Source of the DNA: SG8-41 sp963802355
GTDB lineage: Bacteria > Pseudomonadota > Gammaproteobacteria > Burkholderiales > SG8-41
DNA length: 64,000 nt
Direction of reading: 5' to 3'
Assembly: GCA_963802355.1 (NCBI GenBank)
Contig: CAWDIV010000021.1
Coordinates: 62,001 to 126,000, forward strand
The notes below the pieces were generated by a model. It was not told the origin of the DNA, did not search any database, and saw only the letters and a list, made by a program, of their open reading frames with translations. Shown one piece after another: positions 27,288 through 38,389 of the stretch (its first letter is position 1; each line of letters opens with the position of its first letter). A program made the translations under genes and the position numbers.

Positions 27288-27944
27288 ATGCGTTTCCTGG
27301 GCCACGCATTGTTCTCTGCCAGCCTGGCGCTGGGAGCGCCCGTCCTGGCGGCGGAGACAGCACGCGTGGTCGAAACACACTCCATTTCGGGGGAACGGCT
27401 TTCCGGAACACAAGGCGCTACGCACGATCTGGCTCTGCACCTGTTCACTTTCCAAGGCACGCGCTGGCTGCCCGGCGACATAGCGATGGCAGTGTGGGAG
27501 GCGATGCGCCCGCTCGATCAGTGCGGCATTGCGTTCTCGGGAGCCGAGCTGCGACTGCTCGACGCGCCGGACCGGTTCCGTTTCTATTCCACGCCGGTGT
27601 CCAGAGAACTACTGCGCGGGATGACGGTTGCCAAGCCCGCGATTTTCTTCGTCGAGGACACGCGCAATCAGCCGGCGTACGACGCGGAGGCGGTCGGCCA
27701 GGGAAATTCCGCGACGCGCCGCGAGCTCGTGAATACTGTCTGGATCGCATACGGCGCGCGGGACCTGCCGCTCGCTCTCGCCCACGAGCTCGTGCACTTG
27801 TTGTCCGACAGCGGCGACCATAGCGACGAACCCGGCAACCTCATGCAGCCAGAATCATCGCCGGAGAATACCCGGCTGTCCGACACGCAGTGCCAGCGCT
27901 TGCGCGCGCGCGGCGAAGCGAACGGGCTGCTGAAACGTCGCTGA
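27288..27944 (+). CDS. Exported putative zinc metallopeptidase (HExxH)
   Basis: A 218-residue product from ATG 27288, with a signal peptide (FLGHALFSASLALGAPVLA). The putative catalytic site is LALAHELVHLLSDSGDHSDE followed by GNLM, resembling a metzincin HExxH with a further His and a Met-turn, although the spacing to the third His is two residues longer than the consensus. No family assigned. The region upstream holds the heptamer array instead of a normal leader, and the methyltransferase ATG follows the stop by 2 nt. Confidence 0.6.
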   Translation: MRFLGHALFSASLALGAPVLAAETARVVETHSISGERLSGTQGATHDLALHLFTFQGTRWLPGDIAMAVWEAMRPLDQCGIAFSGAELRLLDAPDRFRFYSTPVSRELLRGMTVAKPAIFFVEDTRNQPAYDAEAVGQGNSATRRELVNTVWIAYGARDLPLALAHELVHLLSDSGDHSDEPGNLMQPESSPENTRLSDTQCQRLRARGEANGLLKRR

Positions 27945-27946
27945 GC

Positions 27947-28600
27947 ATGCAACTGAATCCACAGGATCTGAAGAGAATCACCGAGCTCACGCTGGAACAT
28001 TACGAGCGGAATGCCGGCGACTTCTGGGAAGGCACGCGCGATCACGACGTGAGCCAGAACATCGCGGCGCTCCTGCAATACATCGAGGGTGAACCGCCGT
28101 ACACGATACTCGATCTGGGCTGCGGGCCGGGACGCGACTTGAAGACATTTGCCGAGCTCGGCCACCGCGCGAGAGGACTGGAAGGGTCTGCCCGATTCGC
28201 CGCCATGGCGCGCGACTACAGCGGCTGCGAGGTGTGGGAGCAGGATTTTCTAGAGCTCGATCTGCCCGCCGGCGATTTCGACGGTGTTTTCGCCAACGCG
28301 GCGCTGTTTCACGTGCCCAGCCAGGAATTGGGCCGGGTATTGCGGGCGTTGAACGCGACCCTGAAGCCCCGCGGCGTTCTGTTCGCCTCGAATCCGCGCG
28401 GCCGCAACGAGGAGGGCTGGAACGGCGGGCGCTACGGCGCGTATCACGATCTTGAAGCCTGGCGCCGCTATCTGTCAGCCGCGGGGTTCGTGGAGCTCAC
28501 CCACTATTACCGCCCGGCCGGCCTCCCGCGCGAACGGCAGCCCTGGCTGGCGACTGTCTGGCGCAAGGAGACGGGCGTGACAAGTAAGAAGGGATCGTGA
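27947..28600 (+). CDS. Class I SAM-dependent methyltransferase
   Basis: 217 residues from the ATG at 27947, two bases after the previous stop. Motif I is ILDLGCGPGRD, the acidic end of strand 2 is GLEGSARFAAMA, and the post-motif region DFDGVFANAALFHVP has the usual fold. HYERNAGDFWEGTRDHDVSQ at the N-terminus is shared with a group of small-molecule methyltransferases. Substrate unknown. Translationally coupled to the metallopeptidase-like gene. Confidence 0.85.
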   Translation: MQLNPQDLKRITELTLEHYERNAGDFWEGTRDHDVSQNIAALLQYIEGEPPYTILDLGCGPGRDLKTFAELGHRARGLEGSARFAAMARDYSGCEVWEQDFLELDLPAGDFDGVFANAALFHVPSQELGRVLRALNATLKPRGVLFASNPRGRNEEGWNGGRYGAYHDLEAWRRYLSAAGFVELTHYYRPAGLPRERQPWLATVWRKETGVTSKKGS

Positions 28601-28625
28601 TAGCTGGCGTGGGCGTCGTCCCTCG

Positions 28626-30613
<1,988 letters not shown>

Positions 30614-30907
30614 GTCACCCTCCCCCGAGGGCCGCCGCAAGATTTTTTTCTTGCGGCTTGTCGTTTTCATCTGGTCCTCTACGTGACCCAGATTTGACAC
30701 TTCCGCAAGCCACACGAAGACAGTATGCATCCCTCGCGGAGCCTCATCAAGCGTGTGCGCGGCACTCGCGGCTGGAACGCCGGTATGAATCGCGTCCGCG
30801 ATTGCCGCTGTGACCCCCGGCCATGCGACAGATTGACGGTGGACAACCGGTTCGTCCTCATGTACGGTGAACGCCCCCTCAACGCGATAGACAGAGGAGT
30901 CCACAAC

Positions 30908-31636
30908 ATGCGCAAGGACATCAAAATCCGCTCGAGCAACGGCGGCGAGTTCGATTGCTACCTGGTAACGCCCGACGGCGACGGCAAGGTTCCGGCCATC
31001 GTGCTCGCGTCCGCGGTACATGGGGTGGACAAGGACATGCGCGCGATCGCCGACGAGTTCGCCTCGCACGGCTACATCGCCGCGGCGCCCGATCTGTTCT
31101 GGCGCACCGTGCCGGGGCCGCTCGGCCGCGACGACGACCGGACGAAGTCGCGCTCGCAGCCCCGCCTGCAGGTGATAAAAACCGGCGAAACCGACATGGC
31201 GGATGCCCTGGCCGAGGTGCGCAAGCTGCCGCAATTCAACGGCCGCGCCGCAACGATGGGATTCTGCTTCGGCGGTCCCTACGCGATCCTGGGCCCGCAG
31301 CGCCTGGGCTACGACGCCGGCATCTCCTGTCACGGCACGCAGATGCTGGACTACATCAAGGAGCTCGACGGCGTTACCCAGCCCGTCTGCATCATCTGGG
31401 GCGATCAGGATCACGCGGCGCCGCCTCCGGTGCAGGAGGCCTATCGCGCCGTGCCGTCGCGCATGAAGAACGTCGAAGTGCACATCTTCCCGGGCGTCCA
31501 GCATGGCTACATGATGCCGGGCAATCCGAAGGCATTCGATCAAAAAACGCGTGATTTCTCCATGTCGCGTGCGCTGGCGATCTTGAGCGGGTTGCGCGGC
31601 GAGAGTGCGCGGGAAACGCTGCGCAAGGCGTCGTGA
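30908..31636 (+). CDS. Dienelactone hydrolase family protein
   Basis: Start at 30908 after GAGGAGTCC gives 242 residues. The alpha/beta hydrolase has the nucleophile elbow GFCFGGPYA with Cys, the Asp in IIWGDQDHAAPP and the catalytic His in GVQHGYMMPG; N-terminal VTPDGDGKVPAIVLASAVHG fits the family. Such enzymes hydrolyse dienelactones from chlorocatechol or aromatic degradation, though many act on other esters. The neighbourhood (two dioxygenase genes within 15 kb) supports but does not prove an aromatic role. Confidence 0.88.
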   Translation: MRKDIKIRSSNGGEFDCYLVTPDGDGKVPAIVLASAVHGVDKDMRAIADEFASHGYIAAAPDLFWRTVPGPLGRDDDRTKSRSQPRLQVIKTGETDMADALAEVRKLPQFNGRAATMGFCFGGPYAILGPQRLGYDAGISCHGTQMLDYIKELDGVTQPVCIIWGDQDHAAPPPVQEAYRAVPSRMKNVEVHIFPGVQHGYMMPGNPKAFDQKTRDFSMSRALAILSGLRGESARETLRKAS

Positions 31637-31728
31637 ATGCCGTATTCCGAATCATCACGGGAATGTTTCGTGGCCGCAGGTTGTTTATCCCCGTATCCAC
31701 CTAACCTGCGATAGAAAGGAGTTGGACC

Positions 31729-32085
31729 ATGGGACGAAACATGATTCTCTGGATTGCCGCCATCGGAGCCACCGCCAGCTTGCTTCCGGGGCCCGGATTC
31801 GCGCAGCCGAACACGCGGGTGGAGCTGCTGGGAACGTCGATGTCGGCCAATGATCACGCCGACAGAGTGGTGAGGATCGACCCCAACACCCGTTGGGCGA
31901 ATGCGCGGGAGAACGAAACCGTGAAATTCCTGGTGCGCACCAGCTCCGGGTCGGAGCAAGCGTTCGCCTGGCGGTTCACGACTCCTTTTTTCGCGGTGGA
32001 CCTGAGGAGAATCGCGCCGCCCGGCTTGATTGACCGTACGCTCTTCGTCTACCTCGCAACCGATCCACAGGGGCAGAACGACTGA
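31729..32085 (+). CDS. CzcE-like periplasmic protein
   Basis: The 118-residue product starts after AAAGGAG. A signal peptide (ILWIAAIGATASLLPGPGFA) is followed by a beta-rich domain with VRIDPNTRWANARENETVKF, SEQAFAWRFTTPFFAVDLRR and IAPPG. This is the CzcE family, found next to heavy-metal efflux genes in Cupriavidus where the protein binds copper. Metal-efflux genes are absent here. Convergent, in effect touching, with the reduced GMC/cytochrome remnant. Confidence 0.8.
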   Translation: MGRNMILWIAAIGATASLLPGPGFAQPNTRVELLGTSMSANDHADRVVRIDPNTRWANARENETVKFLVRTSSGSEQAFAWRFTTPFFAVDLRRIAPPGLIDRTLFVYLATDPQGQND

Positions 32086-32426
32086 TTACTTGAAAACCTG
32101 CTGCATGTAGACGATGAGATCGGCGCGCTCGCGCGCGTCGGGCATGCCGGCGTAAGGCATGCGCGCATGGGCAGCGCTTCCATCTTGATGTTGTTGCGGA
32201 CCGTGAGCGTGTCCTGCTGCGTGTTCTGCATGAGATCGTGGCGGTGCACGTAGCGCAACTCGTCGCGCACCCCTGGCAGCGAATAGTCGTTCGCGGTGTT
32301 GCGCATTCCGCCACGCTCGAGCGCGACGACCTTCGGTCCGGCTTCGGTCAATTCTTTCGACAGTATGCCGCCCGTCCAGCCCAGGCCGACGACGACGACA
32401 TCGACTTCCTTCAGTTTGGTCGCCAT
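32086..32426 (-). pseudogene. GMC oxidoreductase N-terminus joined out of frame to a cytochrome c C-terminus
   Basis: From ATG 32426 the frame reads a GMC flavoprotein start (KEVDVVVVGLGWTGGILSKE, the FAD dinucleotide-binding motif) to NNIKMEALPMR. There the sequence passes into another frame that ends with MPYAGMPDARERADLIVYMQ, the tail of a cytochrome c subunit. The breakpoint is at about 32160, where both parents share a short ATGCG/GCATGC stretch. The bulk of the GMC subunit and the cytochrome is gone. It derives from a gluconate-2-dehydrogenase-type operon. Confidence 0.8.
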
Positions 32427-32440
32427 GTGATTTCTCCCGG

Positions 32441-32704
32441 TCAGCACATGTCGGCGATACTGATGACGTCGGCCGTGTATTTCTTGTCACGGAACTTCTC
32501 GACGTTCTGATAGTGCACGGCGATGATCCCGGGGAATCCGTCGCGCACCCCTGGCAGCGAATAATCGTTCGCGGTGTTGCGCATTCCGCCGCGCTCGAGC
32601 GCGACGACCTTCAGTCCGGCTTCGGTCAATTCTTTCGACAGTATGCCGCCCGTCCAGCCCAGGCCGACGACAACGACATCGACTTCCTTCAGTTTGGTCG
32701 CCAT
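32441..32704 (-). pseudogene. Chimera: GMC oxidoreductase N-terminus fused in frame to subunit-3 C-terminus
   Basis: The same GMC N-terminal segment (ATKLKEVDVVVVGLGWTGG ... SLPGVRD) is followed directly and in frame by GFPGIIAVHYQNVEKFRDKK and ending SIADMC, the C-terminus of the gluconate-2-dehydrogenase subunit 3 encoded just upstream. The two copies of the GMC start differ by one residue (L versus P) and the two subunit-3 tails differ at a few positions, so they are diverged copies of a tandem repeat unit subunit 3-GMC. The open frame of 87 codons is probably not functional. Confidence 0.8.
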
Positions 32705-32718
32705 GTGATTTCTCCCGG

Positions 32719-33438
32719 TCAGCTCATGTCAGCGATGCTGACGATATCGGCGATATATTTCTTGTCGCGATACTTCTCGACGTTCTGATAGTGCACCGCG
32801 ATGATCCCGGGGAAACCGATCATCTTCCAGCCCGCCTTGTTCCGGTTGCCGCCATGGATCGGGTCCGCGAACATGCCCTGCATGACGTTCTGGTAGAGCA
32901 TGGCGAAGAAGACGCGCGCCGGCGGACCGCCCTCGAACGCGACCTTGCCCGTCTGCCAGGCCAGTAGAAATTCCTCGCGCTGAGCCTCGGTGATCTTGTC
33001 GAACGGTTTGCCGTAGGTCTTGACGCAATAGGCGTTGGCCGCCGGAATGCCAACGCGATACAGCTCGGCAGGCGTCAGCGGCAACTGATAGCCTTGGTTC
33101 GGGTGGCCCTGCTTCCAGGGCCCCTGCATGTAGAGCCGCGCGCCCTTGCCCCAACCGCCGGCCAGCGCGCGATCGATGTAGATGTTGATCCCGATGTCCG
33201 TGCCCTTCGGGGACAGCGCGTCAGCCGGCACCATGTGGTCGACGAGGGCCTCGACGAAAGCCTGCTCTTCCAGGTTGAGATATGCATAGGCCGCGCTCGC
33301 GGGCGCGGGAGCACCTTGCTGAGCCGGCGCTGCGCCCTGCTGAGCCGGTGCGGATTGCGGCAGTGAGACTGCGGCGGCAGCGCTGCCCGCCACTGCGCTC
33401 TTCAGGAATTTGCGGCGATCGAACGCGTCGTTTTTCAT
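32719..33438 (-). CDS. Gluconate 2-dehydrogenase subunit 3 family protein
   Basis: An intact 239-residue protein with a Tat signal (FDRRKFLKSAVAGSAAAAVS) and a Gln/Pro/Ala-rich linker. The family core is present: LEEQAFVEALVDHMVPAD, INIYIDRALAGGWGKGARLY, REEFLLAWQTGKVAFEGG, FFAMLYQNVMQGMFADPIHG and GFPGIIAVHYQNVEKYRDKK. It normally forms a complex with the GMC flavoprotein and a diheme or triheme cytochrome that oxidises sugars or alcohols in the periplasm. In this window both partners are reduced to fragments downstream, so it is probably an orphan. Confidence 0.88.
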   Translation of the reverse strand: MKNDAFDRRKFLKSAVAGSAAAAVSLPQSAPAQQGAAPAQQGAPAPASAAYAYLNLEEQAFVEALVDHMVPADALSPKGTDIGINIYIDRALAGGWGKGARLYMQGPWKQGHPNQGYQLPLTPAELYRVGIPAANAYCVKTYGKPFDKITEAQREEFLLAWQTGKVAFEGGPPARVFFAMLYQNVMQGMFADPIHGGNRNKAGWKMIGFPGIIAVHYQNVEKYRDKKYIADIVSIADMS

Positions 33439-33623
33439 GACTCCCCCTTTTCCTAGTGAACGGAAAGAAGCGGGTCATCATGGAGCGGCGACCCCATTCC
33501 TGCGCGCGTACCAACAGCGGTCAGTATAGGCCTCCCGGATGCCTGTTGCAAGCAAGAGGATGTACACTACCCCGTAACGCTCCGCGCTCGAGGGCGTTGC
33601 TCCGTATCGAGAGGAAGCGCTCC

Positions 33624-34544
33624 ATGACGCTCAAGAAAACCCGGATCGAGGTCAACAATGCCGTATTCTCCTTGCCGTACCACGTGGCACGAGAGGAAGG
33701 CTACTTCGCGGCGGAAGGATACGACGTGGAGCTCGTTCCCGCCGGCTCGGGCCGCGACCGTGACAAGGAGGTCCCGGAGCGGCCGATCGAAGACCATCGC
33801 ACGGTGCGGTCCTATGGCTGGCACGAAGGGATCGAAAAAGGCGAGTTCTGCATGTACCGCGCTTGCGAGTGGGGCCAGATCCGCCGCACCCAGGACAGTT
33901 CCGCGAAGGTCAAGGTCGTCAGCAAGCGCGCCGCCATCGCCACGCAGGCCATCGTCGTGCGTCCCGAATCGGCCTGCAACGTGCCGCAGGATCTGCGTGG
34001 CAAGACCGTCGCCGTCAACTTCCACGCGGGCTCACACTACATCACCCTATCCATGCTCGGCGGCTCGATGAACAGCAAGGAGGAAGTGAGGCCCGTGCAC
34101 GTCGGCGGACCCAGACAGCGGTTGCGTTTCCTCGAAGAAGGAAAGGTCGAGGCCGCCGCGCTGATGGAGCCGTGGATCACGGTCGCCGCGAAAAAAGGGC
34201 TCAAGATCATCTGCGAGGCCTTTTACGAAGGCGCCGAAGTCGCTACCCCCGACGTCGATCCCGAGATGTACGCCGCGGTGAACCGCTCCATCATCAAAGC
34301 CGTCCGGAAAATCAACGAGGACATCCGGCCCTATCTGAAGTACCTGATCCGGGAAGTGCCGGCGGACGTCATGCAGCTCACCGCAGATGATTTCTATCTT
34401 CCCCGGTTCCGTTACGTCGCCCCGCGCCCGTACACGCGCGAGGAATACGAGCATCTGCACGACTGGATGACAGGCTGGGACCTGCTCAACCCTGAAAGCA
34501 ATTACGAGACTATCGTAAGCACCAAGATTGGCGCCGCGGGATAA
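33624..34544 (+). CDS. NMT1/SsuA-like substrate-binding protein without a signal peptide
   Basis: Start at 33624 is chosen because GAGGAAGCGC precedes it; a longer frame from 33456 has no similarity. 306 residues with the periplasmic-binding type 2 fold: PYHVAREEGYFAAEGYDVEL, a CMYRACEW substrate loop, VVRPESACNVPQDLRGKTVA and SMLGGSMNS. No hydrophobic leader is visible, so it may act in the cytoplasm, which fits the THI5/NMT1 branch (thiamine precursor synthesis) or an intracellular binding protein. No transporter genes adjoin it. Confidence 0.7.
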   Translation: MTLKKTRIEVNNAVFSLPYHVAREEGYFAAEGYDVELVPAGSGRDRDKEVPERPIEDHRTVRSYGWHEGIEKGEFCMYRACEWGQIRRTQDSSAKVKVVSKRAAIATQAIVVRPESACNVPQDLRGKTVAVNFHAGSHYITLSMLGGSMNSKEEVRPVHVGGPRQRLRFLEEGKVEAAALMEPWITVAAKKGLKIICEAFYEGAEVATPDVDPEMYAAVNRSIIKAVRKINEDIRPYLKYLIREVPADVMQLTADDFYLPRFRYVAPRPYTREEYEHLHDWMTGWDLLNPESNYETIVSTKIGAAG

Positions 34545-34826
34545 CAAGAATTCCGCGTCGGGAGCTTCCCGTTACGCTTGACCGGAAAATAGGCGGGACT
34601 TATTGCTTACTTGGTCATCACGAAAGAGAACGGAGAAGCACGCCCTTCGTGATCTTTAGGTGCCGAGTTCAGTCGGTGTTATCGACTAATTGGTGGCGAA
34701 ATCCCCGCGACTGCCTAGATTCACCGGATGTGTTTCTCGGTCCCCGTTCGCTCGGTCGAATTTCGTAAGCTATATCCCGTCTGAAAGCAGACCCTTCTCC
34801 GAAGACGCAGTTCTTGTTCCTGAGTT

Positions 34827-35519
34827 CTATCCCGTCTCGTTGCTTTCGCTTTCCACTAGAGCCCAGACGCGGCGAAAAGGGCCGCGGTTCTCGATAAGTT
34901 CCGTTCCAGCTTCGGCCGCAATACGATCATCCAGCCACACCGGTTTGCCGAGCGTCGCGCTGATGCACGCGCGCCGCGCGTTCTCCTCGAACAGGAACGC
35001 GCCCGCCACCGCCTCTTCGATACTGGCGCCGGTAATCGCCGCGCCGTGCGCCCGCATTTGGACTGCACGATGCGGTCCGAGCGCCTTGGCGAGCGCCTGG
35101 CCGCGCTGCCGGTCGCTGACCAGCCGCGGGTCGGGAAACACCGGTATGCCGTCGTGAAAAAGCGTGCCCATCAGGTGGATGGGTTTGAGCGCATGCTCGC
35201 TGGTAGTGAAGGCGGTGGAATAAAGCCCGTGGTAGTGGATGACGCTGCCGACGTCGGGCCGGGCCCGGAGAATGTCCAGATGGATGGGATATTCGCCGGG
35301 CGCCTCTCCTTTGCCGTCGAGCTTCCTGCCATCGAAATCCATCACGATGAAATCATCCGCGGTCGCCGTGGGGCCCAGGGAATGGCGAGTCAGCAGCAAC
35401 CGGTCGGATCCAGGGAGCCGAAAGCTCAGGTGGCCGAAGCCCTCGATGTAGCCCCGTTTGTAAAGGAAGCGCCACGCCTTGAGCGCTTTGGTCATCAATG
35501 CGTTGTCGGTGGCGGTCAT
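34827..35519 (-). CDS. Class II aldolase/adducin family protein
   Basis: Start at ATG 35519 gives 230 residues. Zn(II) ligands are suggested by VIHYHGLYSTAF and MRAHGAAITG; the catalytic Glu should be in the GEAPGEYPIHLDI segment. The family contains L-fuculose-phosphate aldolase and 3-oxo-tetronate-phosphate decarboxylases. The start lies 8 nt after the stop of the hydrolase gene, so the two are one transcript. Substrate not predicted. Confidence 0.85.
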   Translation of the reverse strand: MTATDNALMTKALKAWRFLYKRGYIEGFGHLSFRLPGSDRLLLTRHSLGPTATADDFIVMDFDGRKLDGKGEAPGEYPIHLDILRARPDVGSVIHYHGLYSTAFTTSEHALKPIHLMGTLFHDGIPVFPDPRLVSDRQRGQALAKALGPHRAVQMRAHGAAITGASIEEAVAGAFLFEENARRACISATLGKPVWLDDRIAAEAGTELIENRGPFRRVWALVESESNETG

Positions 35520-35527
35520 CAAGATCC

Positions 35528-36778
35528 TCAGACGGTCCGTCGCGGATGCGGCCGTCTCTCGACGCGGCCCTCGACCGTAACGTACTCCAGATATTCCTCG
35601 GCGGGGCGGCCGTTCACGCGGTCCCACAGCCAGTCGGCGATCAGATTCATGAATTTGGGCCCCAGCACTGTGGCGGTCGAGCTCCCCGAGAGGGCGTGGC
35701 GCTCGCCCTGGTAGATGACAATGGGCGCCGGACCGCCGCACTCCGCGGCAAGCCCGAGCGTGTGCCGGATCGGCGAGAGCTCGTCCTTTTCCCCGATCAC
35801 GTTGAGCCACGGCATCTTTATTTTTCCGGCGAGCGGGCGCAGGTCCATCTTCGCCGCCATGCGGTCGAACTCGGCCTCGTCGTGCAGGTTGGTCATCCAC
35901 ATGAAGCGATGCTTGAACGACGGGCTCGCTTCCTCGAATATCGTGTAGCAGCCGGGCTCGTGGCAGCACAGAACGGTCGCGACACCTATGAGCCGCGGTT
36001 GCGTCGCCGCCACCTGCGTCATCCAGTACGAGCCGAAGCTCTGGCCGAAGCCGACCATGCGCTCCGGGTCGACCTCGGGCCGGCCGGCGAGAAATTTCAC
36101 CAGGATATCCCCCGCCTCGATCCAGTTGTCCTCGGTCACGTACGCGCCGAGCAGCGGCGATTCGCCCCGGCCCGGACCATCGACCGCCAGGATCGCGAAC
36201 CCGCGCTCCAGCAGGCGCTCGCCATACTGCGCGACGACGAGCTCTTTGCGCGTGTCCATACCGCCCACGGCGAGCACTGTCGGTACCCTGCCGCCGCTGT
36301 AGCCGCGGGGCAGGTGGAAATAGGCGGGAAACTTCCCGCGGCCGAACGCCAGCTCGATCCGTTCGACCTGGTGCGGCGCATTTTTCATCCACGCCGCGTA
36401 GTTCTCGTTCATGCGATCGTAGATCCGGCGCAGCCAGGCGTCGTCTTCCGTCACCGCCCACGCCGACGCCGTGAGCAATATGGCCGCTGCGAAGTGTTCC
36501 TCTCTCGCAGTAACGAGGTGCCCGCGCGCGTGGGCCTCCTGCGCTATGCGCTCGTGCCGTTCGGCAGCCGCCTCAAAAACCGGCGCAATGTCTTCGTACT
36601 TGCGGATGCGCGCCTTCAGCAGGTTGACTTCCCCCGCCGCTTCCGCGCCGATCGGCCTGATGGTCTGGAAAGATCGCGGCTGGTCCCAGTCGATGCTTTC
36701 GGCGCGTATCGTCGCGTCCAGCAGCCAGCGCTGCTCGTGCCAGCGCCGCGGTCCCCGCCCGCCTTTGTGCTCGCTCAT
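35528..36778 (-). CDS. Alpha/beta hydrolase of the FrsA/2,6-dihydroxypseudooxynicotine hydrolase type
   Basis: Start at 36778 gives 416 residues; the longer frame continues to 36886 without family signal. A helical N-terminal cap of about 130 residues precedes the hydrolase core: VPTVLAVGGMDTRKE, VDGPGRGESPLLG, the nucleophile in GFGQSFGSYW, the catalytic Asp in VIGEKDELSP and His in QGERHALSG. This arrangement is that of 2,6-dihydroxypseudooxynicotine hydrolase-like enzymes, which cleave carbon-carbon bonds. It precedes the aldolase in an operon, suggesting sequential steps in a catabolic pathway. Confidence 0.85.
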   Translation of the reverse strand: MSEHKGGRGPRRWHEQRWLLDATIRAESIDWDQPRSFQTIRPIGAEAAGEVNLLKARIRKYEDIAPVFEAAAERHERIAQEAHARGHLVTAREEHFAAAILLTASAWAVTEDDAWLRRIYDRMNENYAAWMKNAPHQVERIELAFGRGKFPAYFHLPRGYSGGRVPTVLAVGGMDTRKELVVAQYGERLLERGFAILAVDGPGRGESPLLGAYVTEDNWIEAGDILVKFLAGRPEVDPERMVGFGQSFGSYWMTQVAATQPRLIGVATVLCCHEPGCYTIFEEASPSFKHRFMWMTNLHDEAEFDRMAAKMDLRPLAGKIKMPWLNVIGEKDELSPIRHTLGLAAECGGPAPIVIYQGERHALSGSSTATVLGPKFMNLIADWLWDRVNGRPAEEYLEYVTVEGRVERRPHPRRTV

Positions 36779-36933
36779 GGCTGACAGCTCACAGCTGCGA
36801 TGACGATCTTCCTCATGACGGCGGCCTATCCTGTTTACGGCGAGGTTTACGCGATGACGGACGGGAGTACGGCAGTAGAATAACACCGCTTGCTGCTTCT
36901 CTTACGGATTCGAAATACGACTGTCTGGAGGAC

Positions 36934-37092
36934 TCAGCCACAGATACACACAGATAAATACGGATAGAAGCGCCGCAACATCGAACACTTCCTGGACGCT
37001 GAAGCGCTCCCATCCGCGATGCGCTGTGTTCTCCGGAATGATGAGTTGCCTGCTTGGACATATCTGTGTTTATCTGTGTTTATCTGTGGCTC
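36934..37092. repeat. Inverted array of ACACAGATA-type units
   Basis: Left arm 36934-36965 (CCACAGATACACACAGATAA plus ATACGGAT) and right arm 37060-37092 (three TATCTGTGTT-type units ending TATCTGTGGCT) enclose about 93 nt. Same family as 8603-8700. It lies 45 nt before the tctC start, close to where the promoter or leader should be. A frame through the array extends the tctC reading frame upstream to 37054 but has no translation signals. Confidence 0.85.
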
Positions 37093-37137
37093 AAATCGGT
37101 TTTTGAGAGGGCTTCCACCAACCCACGAGAAAATACG

Positions 37138-38139
37138 ATGAACGGCAGATCGGCCATTCAAGTCTTGTTACTGCTGTCCGTTATCGGGTCGTCGTGCACG
37201 GCGGAGAGTTTCGCGGCCCAGGGCAAACCGTCCGCCGGCAGCGCATACCCCGACAAGCCGATACGCTTCATCATCCCCTACCCCGCGGGCGGCGCTACGG
37301 ATGTCTTGAGCCGCATACTGGGAGAGCGGCTGGCGGCCCAGGTGGGCCAGCCTGTCGTAGCGGACAACCGTGGCGGGGCGGCAGGCAGGATCGGCCTCGA
37401 CCTGCTGGCGAAATCGCCGCCCGACGGCTACACGATCTCCCTGCCCTCGTCGGGGGTGGCGATCAGCGCGACCCTGATCCGGAACATGCCGTACGATCCG
37501 CTGCGGGACTTCGCGCCGGTCACGCTCGTGGCCGACATACCCAACCTCGTCATCACACCGGCGACGTTACCCGTCACCACGCTCAAGGATTTCATCGCGC
37601 TGCTCAAGTCCAAGCCCGGCGCGTACAACTACGGTTCGGGCGGCGTGGGCGCGACCAACCACATTACTGCCGAGCTGTTCCAGCTCGTCGCGGGCGTGCG
37701 GATGTCGCACGTGCCCTACAAGAGCTCGGCAGCGGGACTGACCGACGTGATCTCTGGCCAGGTTCAGATGATGCTGATCGGGCCCCCCGCAGCCGCGCCG
37801 CACGTGCAGGCGGGACGTTTGCGCGCCTTGGCGGTGGCTTACCACAAGCGTTTCTCCGGCATGCCCGAAGTGCCGACGACGGCGGAAGCGGGACTCCCCG
37901 GAGTGGATGCTCCCACTTGGTACGGCATCGTCGTGCCCGCCGGTACGCCCAAGACAATCGTTGACCGGCTCAACCGAGAATTCGTAGCGATGCTGAACAC
38001 GACGGAGTTGAAAAAACACATGCTCCTGCTGGGCGCGGAACCGCGGCCTCAAACGCCCGAGGAATTCTCGCAGTTCATGCGCCGGGAAGTGGACAAGTGG
38101 GCGAAGGTCATCAAGGCGGCCGGGGTGAAGCCCGAATGA
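37138..38139 (+). CDS. Bug/TctC-family periplasmic solute receptor
   Basis: 333 residues from the ATG at 37138, with signal peptide AIQVLLLLSVIGSS. Family signatures are YPDKPIRFIIPYPAGGATDV, DNRGGAAGRIGLDLLAKSPP, GSGGVGATNHITAELFQLVA and the AGRLRALAVAYHKRFSGMP-type central segment. The Bug family uses a Asp/loop-bound water to hold the carboxylate of the ligand. Close to the hydrolase-aldolase operon on the opposite strand; which substrate it binds is unknown. Confidence 0.9.
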   Translation: MNGRSAIQVLLLLSVIGSSCTAESFAAQGKPSAGSAYPDKPIRFIIPYPAGGATDVLSRILGERLAAQVGQPVVADNRGGAAGRIGLDLLAKSPPDGYTISLPSSGVAISATLIRNMPYDPLRDFAPVTLVADIPNLVITPATLPVTTLKDFIALLKSKPGAYNYGSGGVGATNHITAELFQLVAGVRMSHVPYKSSAAGLTDVISGQVQMMLIGPPAAAPHVQAGRLRALAVAYHKRFSGMPEVPTTAEAGLPGVDAPTWYGIVVPAGTPKTIVDRLNREFVAMLNTTELKKHMLLLGAEPRPQTPEEFSQFMRREVDKWAKVIKAAGVKPE

Positions 38140-38141
38140 GG

Positions 38142-38207
38142 CGTGATGGGTGATGGTAATGGTGATGGGTGACGAGTAGAGTGACGAGTGACCAGTGACG
38201 GGTGACG
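38142..38207. repeat. Degenerate heptamer array, GTGATGG/GTGACGA units
   Basis: Starting three bases after the tctC stop, about nine units of mostly 7 nt (GTGATGG, GTGATGG, ... GTGACGA, GTGACCA, GTGACGG, GTGACGC) run in one direction. No inverted arm is seen. Same family as 27258-27287 and 53062-53091. Confidence 0.8.
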
Positions 38208-38389
38208 CGTGCGGGCGGAGCAACCCGTAGGCGCTTGTGAATCTCCACTCGCAGGTCGGCTTTTTTAGGCCATGAACGACATAACTTGCTGATGTCGTTG
38301 AACGATGACACACGCCAGCGGAAAATGACGGCTTGCAAACCGCCACTTTTAGCAAAACCAATCCAAGTTGGCCACAGGAAGTTAGATCC

